This document shows positions 10,704 through 23,530 of a stretch of DNA of 64,000 nt, piece after piece (position 1 is the stretch's first letter; every line of letters begins with the position of its first letter). The notes under the pieces are model-generated. The model made no database searches. It had not been told where the DNA came from and saw only the letters and a list, made by a program, of their open reading frames with translations. Both the position numbers and the translations under genes were made by a program. This DNA is from Peromyscus leucopus (Eukaryota; Chordata; Mammalia; Rodentia; Cricetidae): NCBI RefSeq assembly GCF_004664715.2, contig NC_051075.1:34182504-34246503 (forward strand), written 5' to 3'.

Positions 10704-13635
10704 CAGCTGTAACTATTGGTGTAGGAAACCAAGAAGGGGTAATATTAAACAAGAAGGACAGAATGCAGGCAAAATGAGGTGTGAGTTATGGAAGAATATA
10801 TAAAACTATCTGCTTTTCAACTCTGTCATAGGTTTTTCTATTTGTATGGTAGATAAATGTATTAAAATATAATTGACAGTGAAAGCATAAAACCTTAAGC
10901 AAAGCTCCATGGCTTTGTTTTTCTAACTGTATAAAATTTCACCGAGAAACATGTACTGTGAGACAAGGCAGAGGTTCACCTGATTGACTACCTTAGTATA
11001 AATGTCCAAAAATTTTATTTGTGACTTCATTATGAGAGTGGTTTTATTTTTAAAAGATAGGAAAATCTTAATACACAAAACAATTAATTTGTTTCTGTTC
11101 ACAATAGTCAAAATTAGACAATCTATTGCATTTCTATGCTAGAAAATGAGGTGGTAATTTGATAATAACTTCAATTTGGAAAATGTTAGCGTAAGAAAAA
11201 TGTAGCTGAAATAACTACCCTTATGCCTTAAAGTCAATTATAATTCACCATTCCATATGTTGATGAGTCTAACAAAATAACTATTTAATTTAGAAAATAG
11301 ATTCTTTGTTAGGCAAATGTCATCTAAGTCTATACACCCATTACAAAGCACATGCAGACAAGACAGACCATTTACATTTATCTTAGTTGGCACTTAAGAA
11401 ATAAAGTTTTTCCCCCCCTTAAGTCTCTAGAAATTGGGAGAAATATTGGGAAATCATCAAAATTGTTATTAAGAACTTAGTGACAGCATTACAATATCAT
11501 ATCTTAAGCCAGAGCGTCAGATGTTGTTTCAGCTCAGTGATTAGGAGTAACAACTAACAGATTATATGTCCCGGGGGAAAGTAGATATTCTGGGATTTTT
11601 TTTTTTTTTATTCTTGTGCTCATAGTTTATGGCTTTCTTTGGAGTGTTTTCTATTTAGCAATACCATGTTTTATTTTCTTTGAATATGAAAGCATCCTTC
11701 ACACATTTTGTATTTATTTGTAAAACTTCCCACAGGAAAAAAAATAAGCAAAACAAAGCAAGGATACAATGCCAAATGATTCTAATTTTAATATCAGTAT
11801 AATTATGTCATAATATGGTTACCACTTGCTGTTAATGTTAATGTGGTCTTTCCCCTATTCTAACCAAGATAAAAACTGAATAAAAAATTTCTCAGGAACT
11901 GCTCATACATAGGAGATGATTAATTATTCTGCAGAACGGATTCTTTGTTATAATCTAAGAAAAACATCTACCGTAGGTGCTAACATTCTAGCAAGCACGA
12001 CACTGAAGGGATTTGTATGACAGGGAAAATTATGAGCAGCAATTTAGAGGGCAGTGGGTTGAGCTGCTGACAGTGGTTGGGCTCTAAATAACCCTAAACC
12101 ATCAACAAGTACACCAAAGACAGCAGACATTGTCACTAAATTCCATAGAAGAGCTAGGACCAAAGAAGAAAATCACTCTTCAGTGTGTTATAAACTCTTT
12201 TCTATTGAGTGACTGTGGAGCTGTAGCCTTAGCTTTTGAGATCCACTGGTGACAGGAGAGGTGCTGTCCCATGGCCTCTGAGAACACATAGTTGACACCC
12301 TGAAAGACACAGGGAACAGTGATAGGTTCCCTATTAAATGTGCAAAATCTCTCTTCAAGGATGGCTCGGAGGCAAGATCATATATTTTTTTAAATCTCCA
12401 AACAGTTGCAGTGTTTTAGTAATGATGTTTATTTTCACATACAAAATTTGCAATAGGTCATTTTGTAGACTTTCTGTATATAAAAATATATTGATAGTAT
12501 GTACATATAAGTCAGTGTTCAACACTGTCTCTTTGTAAAAATATATGCATCTCACATTTGTAATACTTTTGACCATGTCTGATTTTAAAGAGCCTTATTA
12601 AAACTCTAGCACATACATATGTAATAAATAAATATGTATTGAGACCATAGAGAACTGTGTGGCATTTTTTCCCCTACCCATTAAGAAAATACTAGATTCT
12701 GAATCCTGTGTATAATCTGACAGGTCGAACTAATAACAGTATTGAACTTGGAAATTTTGTTAGACAAGAATATATATGCTTACAAAATTTTAACACTACT
12801 ACAAGTATATCAGTGTTACAGGAATTGTAGGAAACAGTATCTACAGGTCATCTCCTCACAGGGTTTATGGTCTACCATAGGAAGCCTAGGAAGGGTTACA
12901 AGAACATTTAAACACTAAATCTGAGATGTTGAATGGAATTTCAGAAAGGTGAAGTGGAGGTGAGGATGGTCACAATTGAGCACTGTTGCTCAGATTATCC
13001 AGAATAGAATATTAGGGTGTGGTGGAGTGACCACAGTTTCTTATGACCTGAATGAAGAAAAGAAATAAAAAAAAGGAAAGGACACGACAGCTCCTAGGTA
13101 TGGTGGAGGAGAAAGATTATGATAGATATGTGGGAGAGCATATCCAGAGGCAGAGACTTTTGGGAGAGTCCAGAGTGGACATGACCAGGCTGAGCTGGCA
13201 CAGCAGAGAGTGTAGGTGGAGGGTGGGGGTAGGGGAGGATAACACAGCATGACTCCGTGCAGCAGCCTGGAGGGCAAAAGTACAAAAAGGGCAGGTAACC
13301 AAAATGGCTGGATTACATAGGGAAGAGAAGCCTTAGCCCCTGGGCCTGGAGAGTTCAGGGTACGGATGCCAGAGGACACTGTAACAGGTAGGAACTGAGG
13401 GACTCTGGGAGAATCTGGTGGCCAGATTCACTTTGATATGTTAAATAGGCACCTCAACCACTTGCCCCAGGGTTGGAGATTTAACACTGGCTTTTAAAGA
13501 AGTACTTGATTAGAGAGAAGGTGTGGTGTATTCATAACGTTTCTTGTAACTGTGAGGAAACGGCTGTTAAGAAACAAGTTCGAGATGAAAAAAATTTTGG
13601 AAGCTGGAAAGAAATGTCCCAAAACATTAACCCGT
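10704..13635. other. Intron, nothing recognised
   Basis: I see no exon, RNA gene or clear interspersed repeat in about 2.9 kb. The last ~600 bp are purine-rich and higher in GC. Confidence 0.6.

Positions 13636-13671
<36 letters not shown>
13636..13671. repeat. (GT)n microsatellite
   Basis: About 36 bp of GT dinucleotides. Confidence 0.97.
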
Positions 13672-13674
<3 letters not shown>

Positions 13675-14838
13675 GGAAAGTGTGACAGAGGAGAGAGTGT
13701 TTACCACTAAATCATAACACAAGGGGAATGTAGGCAAGTGTCTTTAACTTTGGAGAAGGGTTAGGATTCCAGACGTGGATGCTGTACACTGACGGAGAAT
13801 GTATTTTGCTCACAGCCACTAGGCATTGTTATCTGTAGATCTGAACCGTACCACAGAGGAAAACGCTGCTACTGGGGATATTAGAATTCCCTTCGGAGTT
13901 CTTCATCTCATTGATAAAATAATTTTGAAATGGACTCAAAAGGAAGCTCAAGGTTTTATTTTTATTAGCATTTGAGAGAAAAACCACAAGGGCAGGTTGG
14001 GAAGTCAGAGACCTCCTAAGGAGGGGATGAAAGAGGAAGACAGCTGTGCAGGTGAGTCCAGGGAAGATGGCAGATTAACCAACTGAGATTGGCAAGAGGC
14101 TGCATGCCCCAAGGGAGGGAAGGCTTGGGGGGGGGGGGGAAAGCTCAGAGGGTCAAACAAGCATGCGTAACAAGAAGAAATGGGACAAGCAAAAGCCAAC
14201 AGGTTCGGCAGTGCTTCATGGGAGAAGCTCTGGCAGCAGCTGCAAAAGCTACTCCTGGGAAGGACGAGTGAGTCATCTCCTGAAGATGATTGACAGGCCC
14301 AGTTAGATTAACCTTCATAAGAGAAGACAATAGTATGGAATGGCCTCCACTCAGGGCCAGCGGTAGAACTCTGGTATCTACATGCCTAAAAGGAGGAGCA
14401 GAAAGGGACTTGCCCTCACAAAGCCCTGCTACCAGCACCTTTTCATATGGCGATTTAAATTCTAAGGAGGGGCTGTTGTAGTTCCCAGGGAAAGGGGGTA
14501 AGGGTCCACAGCCAACCCTGAGGGAGGGGGTCCATCTTCAATGGTCTCCAAGGCTAGTAATCTGGAACTACCTTTCTAACAGCATGTCTATAAATGAAAT
14601 CATAGACATGATAAGGAAGAAAGCATGTAGGCAATAGTGATAGAATAATAAATACCCACACAACACAAAGTTTCTTAAGTCAGCAACATGTAATATGCAG
14701 AAAACCAAATTTGTGTATCACTCATTCCTTTCAAAACCCTCTAAATATAATAAAATTCATTCTCTTACTGTATGTTAGTTTTTCATTCAAAAATGTATAC
14801 TTTATTCTGTAGATGCTATACATAAAATATTAGAATAC
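13672..14838. other. Intron, GC-richer stretch with poly-G
   Basis: The part 13970-14560 is locally GC-rich and purine-rich, with a 13-bp G run at about 14127-14139. Overlapping open frames on both strands there resemble no protein I know. It could be an unrecognised LTR fragment. Confidence 0.4.
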
Positions 14839-15243
14839 TGTAACTGGGCAAGACAGTGCAGAGGTTCTGCCATCTTGTATCTCAGGTAAAAACTTGAGGG
14901 TATTTCAGGTTTAACTAGAATTTGATCTCCTTGATGGAGAATCACATGGAAAATTACCCACCTTTGTTCTAGAAACCTGAGGTCAAGATGCCCCATCTAA
15001 CGTTTCTTAGCCTCTGTTAAACTGCCTGCTTGTGCAAATCTTCCCTCTGCAACTACAGAGCAAGATACCAGGATGTGCTTTTTGCCTTTAAATTTCCTTG
15101 CTCTAAAAGCTAGGAGCTACACTTGGGTCCAGAAAAACCCGAGTGTAGTCCCAGCCAGCTGGAATAAAGGCCTTTAATTGGTCTAAACTGTGTCTGAGCA
15201 GTAATCTATGGTGTGCCCCCCAGTAAACGCAAGTTACCACACA
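14839..15243 (+). mobile_element. ERV LTR, probably class I-like
   Basis: It starts TGTAACTGGGCAAGACAGTG and ends TTACCACACA. It has a promoter-like TTTAAATTT region at about 15088, then 'ggaataaaggcctttaattgg' (AATAAA polyadenylation signal) and a U5-like tail with 'gtgtgccccccagtaaacgc'. The hexamer actgta occurs at both ends (14837-14842 and 15243-15248), which may mark a target duplication, but the exact edges are ambiguous. It is antisense to MDGA2. Confidence 0.65.
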
Positions 15244-15813
15244 CTGTAAGTACTGACATTAAAATTGCAACTAGAATAACCATGGACTCTTCCTTCTAAA
15301 CCTTGTACAGGTTCCCTAAATTATTTAACTGCTGTACATTTTGAAATATTTATCAACTGGCCTATTAATTTATATGTGTTGGTAGAGCTAAAAATTCATC
15401 CCTTGAAACATGAGTCTAAAATATTTTTAAAGTAAAATATAAGTCTTTGAAAATTTTAAAGAGAGATACTGTTAAAGCAACATAATGAGTAACATAAAGA
15501 AAAATAATTATTTTAGTAGGAAAACTGTGCTTTATTAGTTTTTATCAATTCAATTATGAGAAGTTTATTATTTATCATTTATTAAACTTTCTCTAAAATA
15601 ATTCTATTAATATTTTCCTGAGGAAAGTATTTTTCAAAATGGTTATGTAATTTTTTATTTTTAAATAACATTACTTATATTTCATATTTTAGGTATTTGA
15701 AATTAATAGAATCTACAATTGCATTTCAATGTCAACAAACATATTTAAAAAATATCTTTAAGTCTGCTTCCAGCAAATTTCAATCAAAAGACTTCTGTCA
15801 AAATAGACACATA

Positions 15814-15972
15814 TTAGCTGGTGTGATGGTACACACCTTTAATCTCAGCACTTAGGAAGCAGAAACAGGAGGATCTCTGTGAGTTTGAGGCAAGCCTAGT
15901 CTAAATAGCAAATACCAGGCTATACATGAGTATATGGTAAGACTCTATCTAAAACAACCCTAAACAAAACAT
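15814..15972 (+). repeat. B1 SINE
   Basis: 'agctggtgtgatggtacacacctttaatctcagcacttagg...aggatctctgtgagtttgaggcaagcctagtctaaatag...aagactctatctaaaac' follows B1 throughout, with an A-rich tail. Confidence 0.92.
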
Positions 15973-17401
15973 AAAATGTGGGCATGTCTCAAATAGCAGT
16001 TTTAGAGTTTTACAAACTAAATGTCATACATGTCAGTACTTGTATTTTCTTTTTCTTTCTTTCTTTTTTTTTTTTTTAAATCTCTGGGCTTTGCAGGAAT
16101 GAACTTCAGTCTCTGGTTTAGGCCAGGTTTTCAGTGACAACAATATGTCTACAATTTCAAAACCTTTAGACTTGGGAAAACTATATGCTGGAAGAGAAGA
16201 GATTCAGATGTGTGCTAGACTTTAATTACCATTATAGCTCTTATTTTTAAGACTCAAAAGGCAAGGGAGATGATGAGAATTTCTGCTAATTATTTTCATT
16301 CAACAAACGGTTCCCTTCATCATACCTACTAAGATGATGTTCAATAAAAGGAATCTGAATATTAACTTATTTATGAGTATAGATTTAACATAATAATTGA
16401 CATTATCAAGTATGAACATAATACTGCAGTCTTTAGTAGTGGGAATAGAATGTCCTAACAAATTCGTCAGTGTGTTTTATATGGTTCCACTGGATGTCTC
16501 CAGGGAGAACTCTACACTTCAGTCCCTATGCAGATCAGTACCTATATCCTCAGTCATGCTTCTGTACATGTGTTTCAAACACACTAAACTCTAGATAGGG
16601 TTTTATTTTTCACATGGGTAACTTACACTAATTTTCAAGTCTTTATTTGTTGTAGAAGAACAGTCAGAAATTATTATCTCTAAGAAACAACTGTCCTAAT
16701 TCTATTTCTACCATATTTTTCTAGTATACATTGACTTGTTGTTTCTCTATCTTTTTCTAAAAAAGATCTTCCAAAATGGCCTTTGATTTAGGTGTTGGAC
16801 TAACATAGAGACAAGGCTGCAGCAAGGGCTGGGAACATATTGGAGGGCATTTCTTCAGTTAGTTTGGCTTTCCTTTAAACACATTCTTTATGATTTTAAG
16901 AACAGTGAGAAAAAGTATTCTTATCCACAACACAGATATGTAAATCCTAATCAATACACACAGAGTATAAATGAAATCATAATATAAATCAGAATATAAA
17001 CACTTGCAATTGCCAACTCTGAAAGAAGCAGGAATTACTTCCATGCTGTGATTTTGTTATCAAAAATACAAATTTTATACACAGCCCCACGTTCCATTTT
17101 TTTCTGGTTGCCATGAATCTAGTTATTCTAACGCTGACAAAACTTTAAGTCAGAACTAAGAAAAGTAATTCTAAACTACAATTAATCCTTAAGTCTCTGA
17201 ATAGGTATTTGCCAAATTTACCACAAAGTATTATTTTAAAACGGAGCTTGTTCTTTCAATATTCAGCCATTTGCTTTATTTTCATATTCATTTTGTCTTT
17301 TCTTTAGGGCTTTGGAGAATTATAACTCAATTCAGAAGAAAAGGGCACAGCTATAGTCAAGGATCCTGAAGCGTTAGATTGGTTCTCAAGCTAATAGTTT
17401 A
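15973..17401. other. Intron, nothing firm
   Basis: A pyrimidine-rich tract at 16043-16078 followed by 'ggctttgcaggaatgaac...ggccaggttttcag' may be a remnant of an antisense B1, but it is too diverged to call. No other feature is seen. Confidence 0.5.
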
Positions 17402-17745
17402 GAGCCCAACTTCTTAAACTGTGGGTCAAGAGCTCACACCGGGTCATGAAATGTTTGACAACAGTAATACATTACCATCAAAAACTAATTCCAAATCAAA
17501 GACACAGTGGATGTACAGCAATTTTACTAGTACTCACTGTGTCGCCCACGTGACTTCACTATAGCCTTGATTTTCAAGACACAAGCGCACATTCACATCC
17601 ATCAAACCATGTGGTGCCACCAGACACTGCCTACAGTATCTTATGTCCCTTGTAAATCTACTGTACATTATGAACTGTGATATTTTCATAGTACATGATG
17701 AGTCTTCTGTTCTTATAGAAATATAAAATAAAGTTTACTTATAAA
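17402..17745. mobile_element. hAT-Charlie-type DNA transposon relic (URR1-like)
   Basis: It opens 'agagcccaacttcttaaactgtgggtcaagagctcacaccgggtcatgaaatg', matching the terminal pattern of nonautonomous hAT-Charlie elements ('cttcttaaactgtgggtcgcgaccc'). The interior is diverged and the other terminus is not clear. Family name is tentative. Confidence 0.6.
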
Positions 17746-18408
17746 AAATAAAGATTATTAATGTTTTTAATTATCATTCCACAGCAAGTAACTATTTGAT
17801 TATATTGTGTTAAATGCTAGATTTTAAAAACTATTGTCAGAGTTGAGGACTTTTCATTTAAAAAAATTGTCAAATCACTTAGGTTTGGTGATTCAGTTGG
17901 AATTTCCAACATTTTCTGAAAGGCTGCTAAATATATGTCTGCACTTTCATGCCACATCTAAGAGCAAAAGCAGCATTCTCAACACTAATGATTATAAAAG
18001 AATATCAGTCAACTCTGGAAAACATTGAGGACTCTCTTTGCCCTGCAGTGGCAAATATTCATGCATGATGAAATTATTCATGCAAACATAAACCACTGTA
18101 TCCAGTTCATTAGTATAGAAGTCTGCTTTCATTATTGATAAATAATAAAAGTACATGTGTTTTAATGCACTGTTTTAAAATAAAATTCTCTATGACTTGT
18201 TATCTTTAAATTTTTCATGTGTAACTATTTTATATGTCAGTGTACCTGACAATACAAGAAGTTTTCTTGAGTGAAAATGAATCACAAATGGAAACTGTTT
18301 TAAAGATTTTGGATTAGATAACAGGCCCAAGTCAGGGACAAATTTCCCTTGTCTACATTTGGGAAATTTCATAAATAGACTTTCCTTGTCTTTCTCAATG
18401 AGTTATTT
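17746..18408. other. Intron, nothing recognised
   Basis: AT-rich sequence without a recognisable feature. Confidence 0.6.
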
Positions 18409-18575
18409 TTCTTTTTTCTTTTTTTTTTTAAATCAAAAATTAGACAGAGTTTCACACAGCCCAGGTTGACCTAAGACTTACTAGGTAGCTTAAAGTTCAG
18501 GTTGGTCTTGAACTCTGGATCTTTCTGAATTCCCCTCTTAGGGGCTGTAAGGACAGGTGTGTGCCATTAAGCTTG
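18409..18575 (-). repeat. B1 SINE, antisense orientation
   Basis: Poly-T, then 'agacagagtttcacacagcccaggttgacc', 'gttggtcttgaactctggatc' and 'ggacaggtgtgtgcca' read as a reverse-complemented B1. Confidence 0.85.
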
Positions 18576-18663
18576 TATTTATTCAATGAAACTTTATAAA
18601 GATTAATGAAAGAAGATGTAAAAGTGACTAGAAAGGAGTGATGAAAACAAATATTTTCAGAAC

Positions 18664-18666
<3 letters not shown>

Positions 18667-18716
<50 letters not shown>
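18667..18716. repeat. (GT)n microsatellite
   Basis: About 50 bp of pure GT. Confidence 0.98.
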
Positions 18717-18721
<5 letters not shown>

Positions 18722-19016
18722 CAACATTACCTTTTATTAGTTTGTTTTCTGTTTGAAAAATCTAGCACATATCCCTTAATATAAGTTTCTTTCTTGAAAA
18801 GAAGTAGACTGAGTGAAGAGGATTTTGCACTTGTATGAATGCAATTATTTGTTCATGTTTAACTTCTTTACTCAAGTTAGACTCCAGTTAAAATTTGAGA
18901 TGTTAGGTTACACTGATTTTAACATTATTAAGACTTTAAATTTGGGTGAATTTCAGTTTCCTTGATAGTTCCTATCTCCCTTACTTCAATGTATTGAAAA
19001 TTCAGAAGTACATAGA

Positions 19017-19017
<1 letters not shown>

Positions 19018-19092
<75 letters not shown>
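19018..19092. repeat. Compound (CT)n(TA)n microsatellite
   Basis: About 22 bp of CT run directly into about 52 bp of alternating TA. Confidence 0.98.
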
Positions 19093-19095
<3 letters not shown>

Positions 19096-20863
19096 TAAAA
19101 TTGAGCAATGGACATGTCATTTTTCTTGACAAGTGTTCTGTGGTGCTAAAGGAGTTGAGTAACAGTGATTTACAAGAGGTGATAAGATATATTGATCAAG
19201 GAAATAACAGGTGAATAGACCTCACATAATTTCAGTCATCAGGCACTCTATGTGGAAAGCGTATACTTGATACAAGAACCAGAGGCCTCCACAGCTCATT
19301 CTGCTGCACCAACATGACTGCTATCCTCCTTCCTGAGAGTCAGCATCGGCTATTGGGAATTGGGAAATTTCCCTATAAGGAATACAAGGCTCTAAGACAA
19401 GCCTTTTTATTTTCACATTGCTCCAAGTGATTTGTGAAAACTATTATTAGCACTATCATTATCTACTAAAAAGTGTCACTGTATTTTGTTATATTTTGCA
19501 GCCTGGAGAGATTTGCTTAAGAATTAGGTTCCAAATGAGTAACATTGCACACCATAGCTCATTCACCTCTGTTTTTGCCTATGGTGTTGGCACTTGGCAC
19601 AGACACAAAGTAGCAGATGGCTCAAAGATATCAATTGTTCTCCATTCAAGAAGAGTGTCACATACAGAATGCAATTATGCACAATTGGCTACAAAAGGCT
19701 TTTGTACAATAAGTTTTAGCAGGTCCCTCCACATCTGTGTCTTCATTGTTTTTACTAACAAAGCCTCCACAAGGCTTCTACCTGAAGTCCAGCTACTCCA
19801 CTTAATTATAAAGCACTGGGGGGGGGGGGTTTGCTCAACACTGATGGCCACATAAAGCAGGAAAACAATGTTGGAGGGAAACAACCTATGTATCTGCCAG
19901 CACAAGATCCAAGAATATCCTAACCACCTTCTCTGAATACCCTAACCTTCCCTTAAAACACTTAGATTTGTTTTTGAATTCTCACCTGTAGATTGATCAA
20001 GTTCATGATTAAGGTCTTAGCATATGGCTCTGTGGCAGATGGCTGTATGGACAGCACACACAATGCTAGGACTCAGTCCTCCACTTTGTAAATAAAAAAA
20101 ATCATTAATTTTTCTTCAGCCTAGCTAATCTTCAATAAGCTACTAATGGATTTTCAATACATTTTCATTTTCTAAAGGATTTAAAGTTTCCACCCAAGTC
20201 ATCTACAGGAAAGATAGCAGTAGATGTTCAGTGTGCTACTTATATCTCCCATAATGCACTGCTCAGGTGTGTCAAAACATAGGTAGTAATCTGTGTTTTA
20301 TTGTAAAAGATTGATCTGTTCTTGAAGGCAGTAGAAGCAAATGATATAATCTATACTTCTTAGTATAATATGTTAAATGTGTCTGATTTTTCTACTGATA
20401 ATAACCTAGAAAGCTTAGTTAAGAGCATATACTGATTTTTAGATCCATCCTAGGAAATGAACATTAAGGGTTATTAATAGCAACTTTTCCCATTACCCAA
20501 AGGGTCCTCATTTGACTTAGAACCATTAAAATGGTTCTAAAAATTGTGTCAGTCATGTATGTGTGCATACATTGAAACATGCATATGTGTACATACATGT
20601 GTGCATACCTACTTACGTGTGGCAGTTCATTATAGTAAAACACAAACTATGATAACTAAGATACCTGCCATAAAATAAACATGTGTTGTGGTTCAAGAAA
20701 TATATTTTTCTTTATTTTCAAATGACAATTCTTTCTTATAAATGATTAAAGTACTTTCTACAGTACTAAAACGGTTAGTCTTTGGGAAAAGCCTAGTGAT
20801 AAAAATAAAGCTAAGATTTCATTACTATTTTTTAGTGGGTGAGTCTCTTTGGTTTTTACTGGA
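19093..20863. other. Intron, nothing recognised
   Basis: A 10-bp-scale G run lies at about 19819-19828. The open frames around 19.5-19.9 kb, on both strands, match no protein I know. At 20550-20620 there is purine-pyrimidine alternating sequence (tgtatgtgtgcatac type). Confidence 0.55.
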
Positions 20864-21003
20864 ACACATACACACACACACACACACACTCACATACATA
20901 TACACACATACATGCAATCACATACACACACAAGCATACTGGCACATACAATCATATACTTATATATTTACATACAAATAAACACACATACATATATATG
21001 TAC

Positions 21004-21054
<51 letters not shown>

Positions 21055-21055
21055 T
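20864..21055. repeat. Long interrupted (CA)n/(CATA)n microsatellite cluster
   Basis: About 190 bp of CA- and CATA-rich sequence: a first CA array at 20870-20889, mixed ACATAC units, then a pure CA array of about 45 bp ending at 21050. Confidence 0.95.
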
Positions 21056-21711
21056 AATGACTTAGCTACCAAGATGTAACTGAGAATTTAGCGTGAATAC
21101 CCAATGGTACAAACTCTCATTCTCAGTGGTTTCTTCATGACACCCACAAGATCTACTTCTTGCTACAAACTGTGGAAACATGTAAGAATTTTCTCTACAT
21201 CATGCAGGGAGGGATAAGGCCTATGTTTTGTGTTCTAGACAACAAATGCAGAAAGATGGCCTTCACTCTATTAACAAACAAGAGAATTCTCCTTGGTGAC
21301 CTGTAAACAAAGCCATTTGCAGAAGAAAACTATCACATCTGATGTGTTTTGCTTAAAGTCTTGAACATGCATAAAGCACACAAAAAGTTTGGAGCAACAC
21401 TTCCCTAAAATTAAGGGAAATTAGTGGCATGAAAGTGTCTAACTTGCTACAATGTGCTAGGCAACTAATCTTGGACTCGAATCCAATTGTGAGAACACAA
21501 AGAAGACATCTTTCTTAATGAAAGAACATTGTTCCTACTAAGATATGAGAACCATAGCAAATGGTGGGTGATTCACTACTCCGGGTTGCATGTGTGTGTT
21601 ATAAGTGACCATCAAAGCATACTCTAGTTAAGATACAGATTATAGTATACAACAGTGAGTGAGAGAGAAAGCAAATAGCATTACTGAATTTAAAATTATT
21701 AGAAATACAAA
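21056..21711. other. Intron, nothing recognised
   Basis: Plain intron sequence with no gene or clear repeat. Confidence 0.6.
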
Positions 21712-21838
21712 CAGGTGTGGTAGTATAGATCTTTAATTCCAGCACTCAGGAGACAGAGAAAGGCAGATCTCTGTAAGTCCAAGGCTAGCTTGGTCTATAT
21801 AGTAGGTACCAGGTTAAGCCCTGTCACTGAAACACAAA
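21712..21838 (+). repeat. B1 SINE
   Basis: 'caggtgtggtagtatagatctttaattccagcactcagg...gcagatctctgtaagtccaaggctagcttggtctatatagt...agccctgtcactg' follows B1; an A/GAAA-rich tail follows. Confidence 0.92.
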
Positions 21839-21930
21839 CAAAAACAGAAAGAAAAATAGAAAGAAAGAATAGAAGGAAAGAAGGAAGAAAGAAAGAAAGA
21901 AAAGGAAGAAAGGAAGGGAGGAAGGACGAA
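21839..21930. repeat. (GAAA)n/(GGAA)n purine-rich tail
   Basis: Purine-only sequence expanded from the A-rich tail of the preceding B1. Confidence 0.9.
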
Positions 21931-22946
21931 AATACCATGTTGTAAATTGAGAAGTCAGAATACAAAGTGGAGCTCATAACTGAGAGAAAACAAAACAGAT
22001 TATGGCAGGTAGTAACTGAGTATATGCAATTCTGGGGTTCTCTGGGTGCTAAGCATACGTTATGGAGTTGGGAATGGAAAAGAAAGAATTCTGAAACAAA
22101 AAAGAAAATGCTACACCTTAAGAGTAGAAAGAGGCATCTTAAAGATTGGCATTATATTCCAACAACTTTCTGGTGGAATTTGTCTGGGTTTAAACTCCCC
22201 AGCACTTCAGAGACAAGCAAAATGTTGACCACACTGTAGAACAGAAGAGGATAAAGTAATTCTTAAGTTTACAGTAGAAGTGATGGGTTTGACAGACACA
22301 AATAAAAATGATTCACGTTCGATAAAACATAGGCTAGATGGAAAAACAGTGAGAATTCTAAAAGTTAGAAATAAGAACTATGAATTGGCTTCAGCAGGAA
22401 CGTAAGCGCTGAAGAGATGCAAGCCGGAAATCTCAGGAACTTGTTCATTCCAACACTAGCAAACCTCTGTGTTTCTCCAAACATTTGCTCCCTCTTCCGT
22501 CTCTCTTCCTCTGAACAGTTAGTTCCCTAAAACAGGAGAGGAGCCAGGGATACCGTGAGGATCAGAGGAGTCCCTCCCTGTGAGCACTCTGCTCTCCACC
22601 ATGCCAAACACCAATACTCCCCCCTCAATAGCTACAGCAATTTCTTCATGGCTACTCATTCTCCCCCTGCTTTCTGCCCTGAATATGCTTCTCTCCTTTT
22701 TATTCTGATTCTTTATTCAGGGTCCTCCTTTTCTAATCCCTCAATTCAAGTACAATTTCAGCATGAAAACAATAGCATTGTGTGGAGAAAGCAAGAAATA
22801 TAAACAGGTCCAAATATGTACAAACATAGTAAACTGTTGTGTGTTTTGAAAATGTCATGAGTAAGTTTTTTATTCCATTATAAAATGCTGATTACTGACT
22901 TATAAACTTTGATATCAGTACTAGTAAATACCTTCAGAAAGGTACA
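21931..22946. other. Intron, nothing recognised
   Basis: Pyrimidine-rich segments occur at about 22460-22720, without a gene-like pattern or recognisable repeat. Confidence 0.55.
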
Positions 22947-23088
22947 GCTGGGCCTGGTGTCGCTCATTCTATCTACCCATAAAGCTGAGGCAGGGGCATC
23001 ACCAAGTTAAAGGGCTGTCTGAGCTACCAGAAGTAAGATTAAGGCCAATCAGGCATCTCAATTAGACCCTCTCTCAAAATAATAAGTA
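22947..23088 (+). repeat. Diverged B1/B4-like SINE
   Basis: 'gctgggcctggtgtcgctcattc...aagctgaggcaggggcatcaccaagttaaagggctgtctgagctacc...gaccctctctcaaaataataag' has the B1 order at low identity. Confidence 0.65.
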
Positions 23089-23459
23089 AACCCATGACTT
23101 CTTTTATTCATTAATTGCATATGTGTATCTGTACAAACATATATATTTCTAAATATAATCTGCTCCCTCTGTATAATATTACTCATATATGTATTTCCTA
23201 CGCTGACCAGTTGATGCTGAATAACAAGTTGGTGTGTTCTTCCCTAGAGCAGACTTTCTCCTACTCTTAACATGCTATAGTTGCCTAGAATTCTTTGTAT
23301 AGTTTTGAGGTCTAGTGGACTGGGGTATATTGGAGTGTTAGAAAGCAGACAGGGAAAGGGAGAAATGATGAAATTTTAATCTCAAAAGTAAAAGAAAAAG
23401 GTAATATACTTTGAAAATATAAAAGGATAACAAAATAATAAGTAAAAATATTTCCAGAT

Positions 23460-23530
23460 ATTGCTGTGTGGTAGAGAGTTTGCTAAGAGTGCATAAGGTC
23501 CCATTTTCAACCCCCAGCATTTTAAAACAA
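23460..23530 (+). repeat. ID-type SINE (BC1/tRNA-Ala derived)
   Basis: 'attgctgtgtggtagagagtttgctaagagtgcataaggtcccattttcaacccccagc' parallels the ID core (ggtagagcgcttgcc...aaggccctgggttcggtccccagc) and is followed by an A-rich tail. Confidence 0.75.

Noticed and set aside
13041..13379. 112-codon open frame on the minus strand in GC-richer sequence
   Set aside because: Open in several frames on both strands because of purine bias; composition-driven with no family resemblance.
13970..14560. Possible CpG island or promoter in the GC-richer stretch
   Set aside because: GC content rises but CpG dinucleotides remain sparse, and no TATA/initiator arrangement or first-exon signal was seen.
16043..16135. 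Possible antisense B1 after a pyrimidine tract
   Set aside because: Only 'ggccaggttttcag' and the tract resemble B1; too little for a call.
19496..19855. 119-codon open frame on the plus strand ending in a poly-G run
   Set aside because: No recognisable protein; antisense to the host gene; treated as a chance frame.
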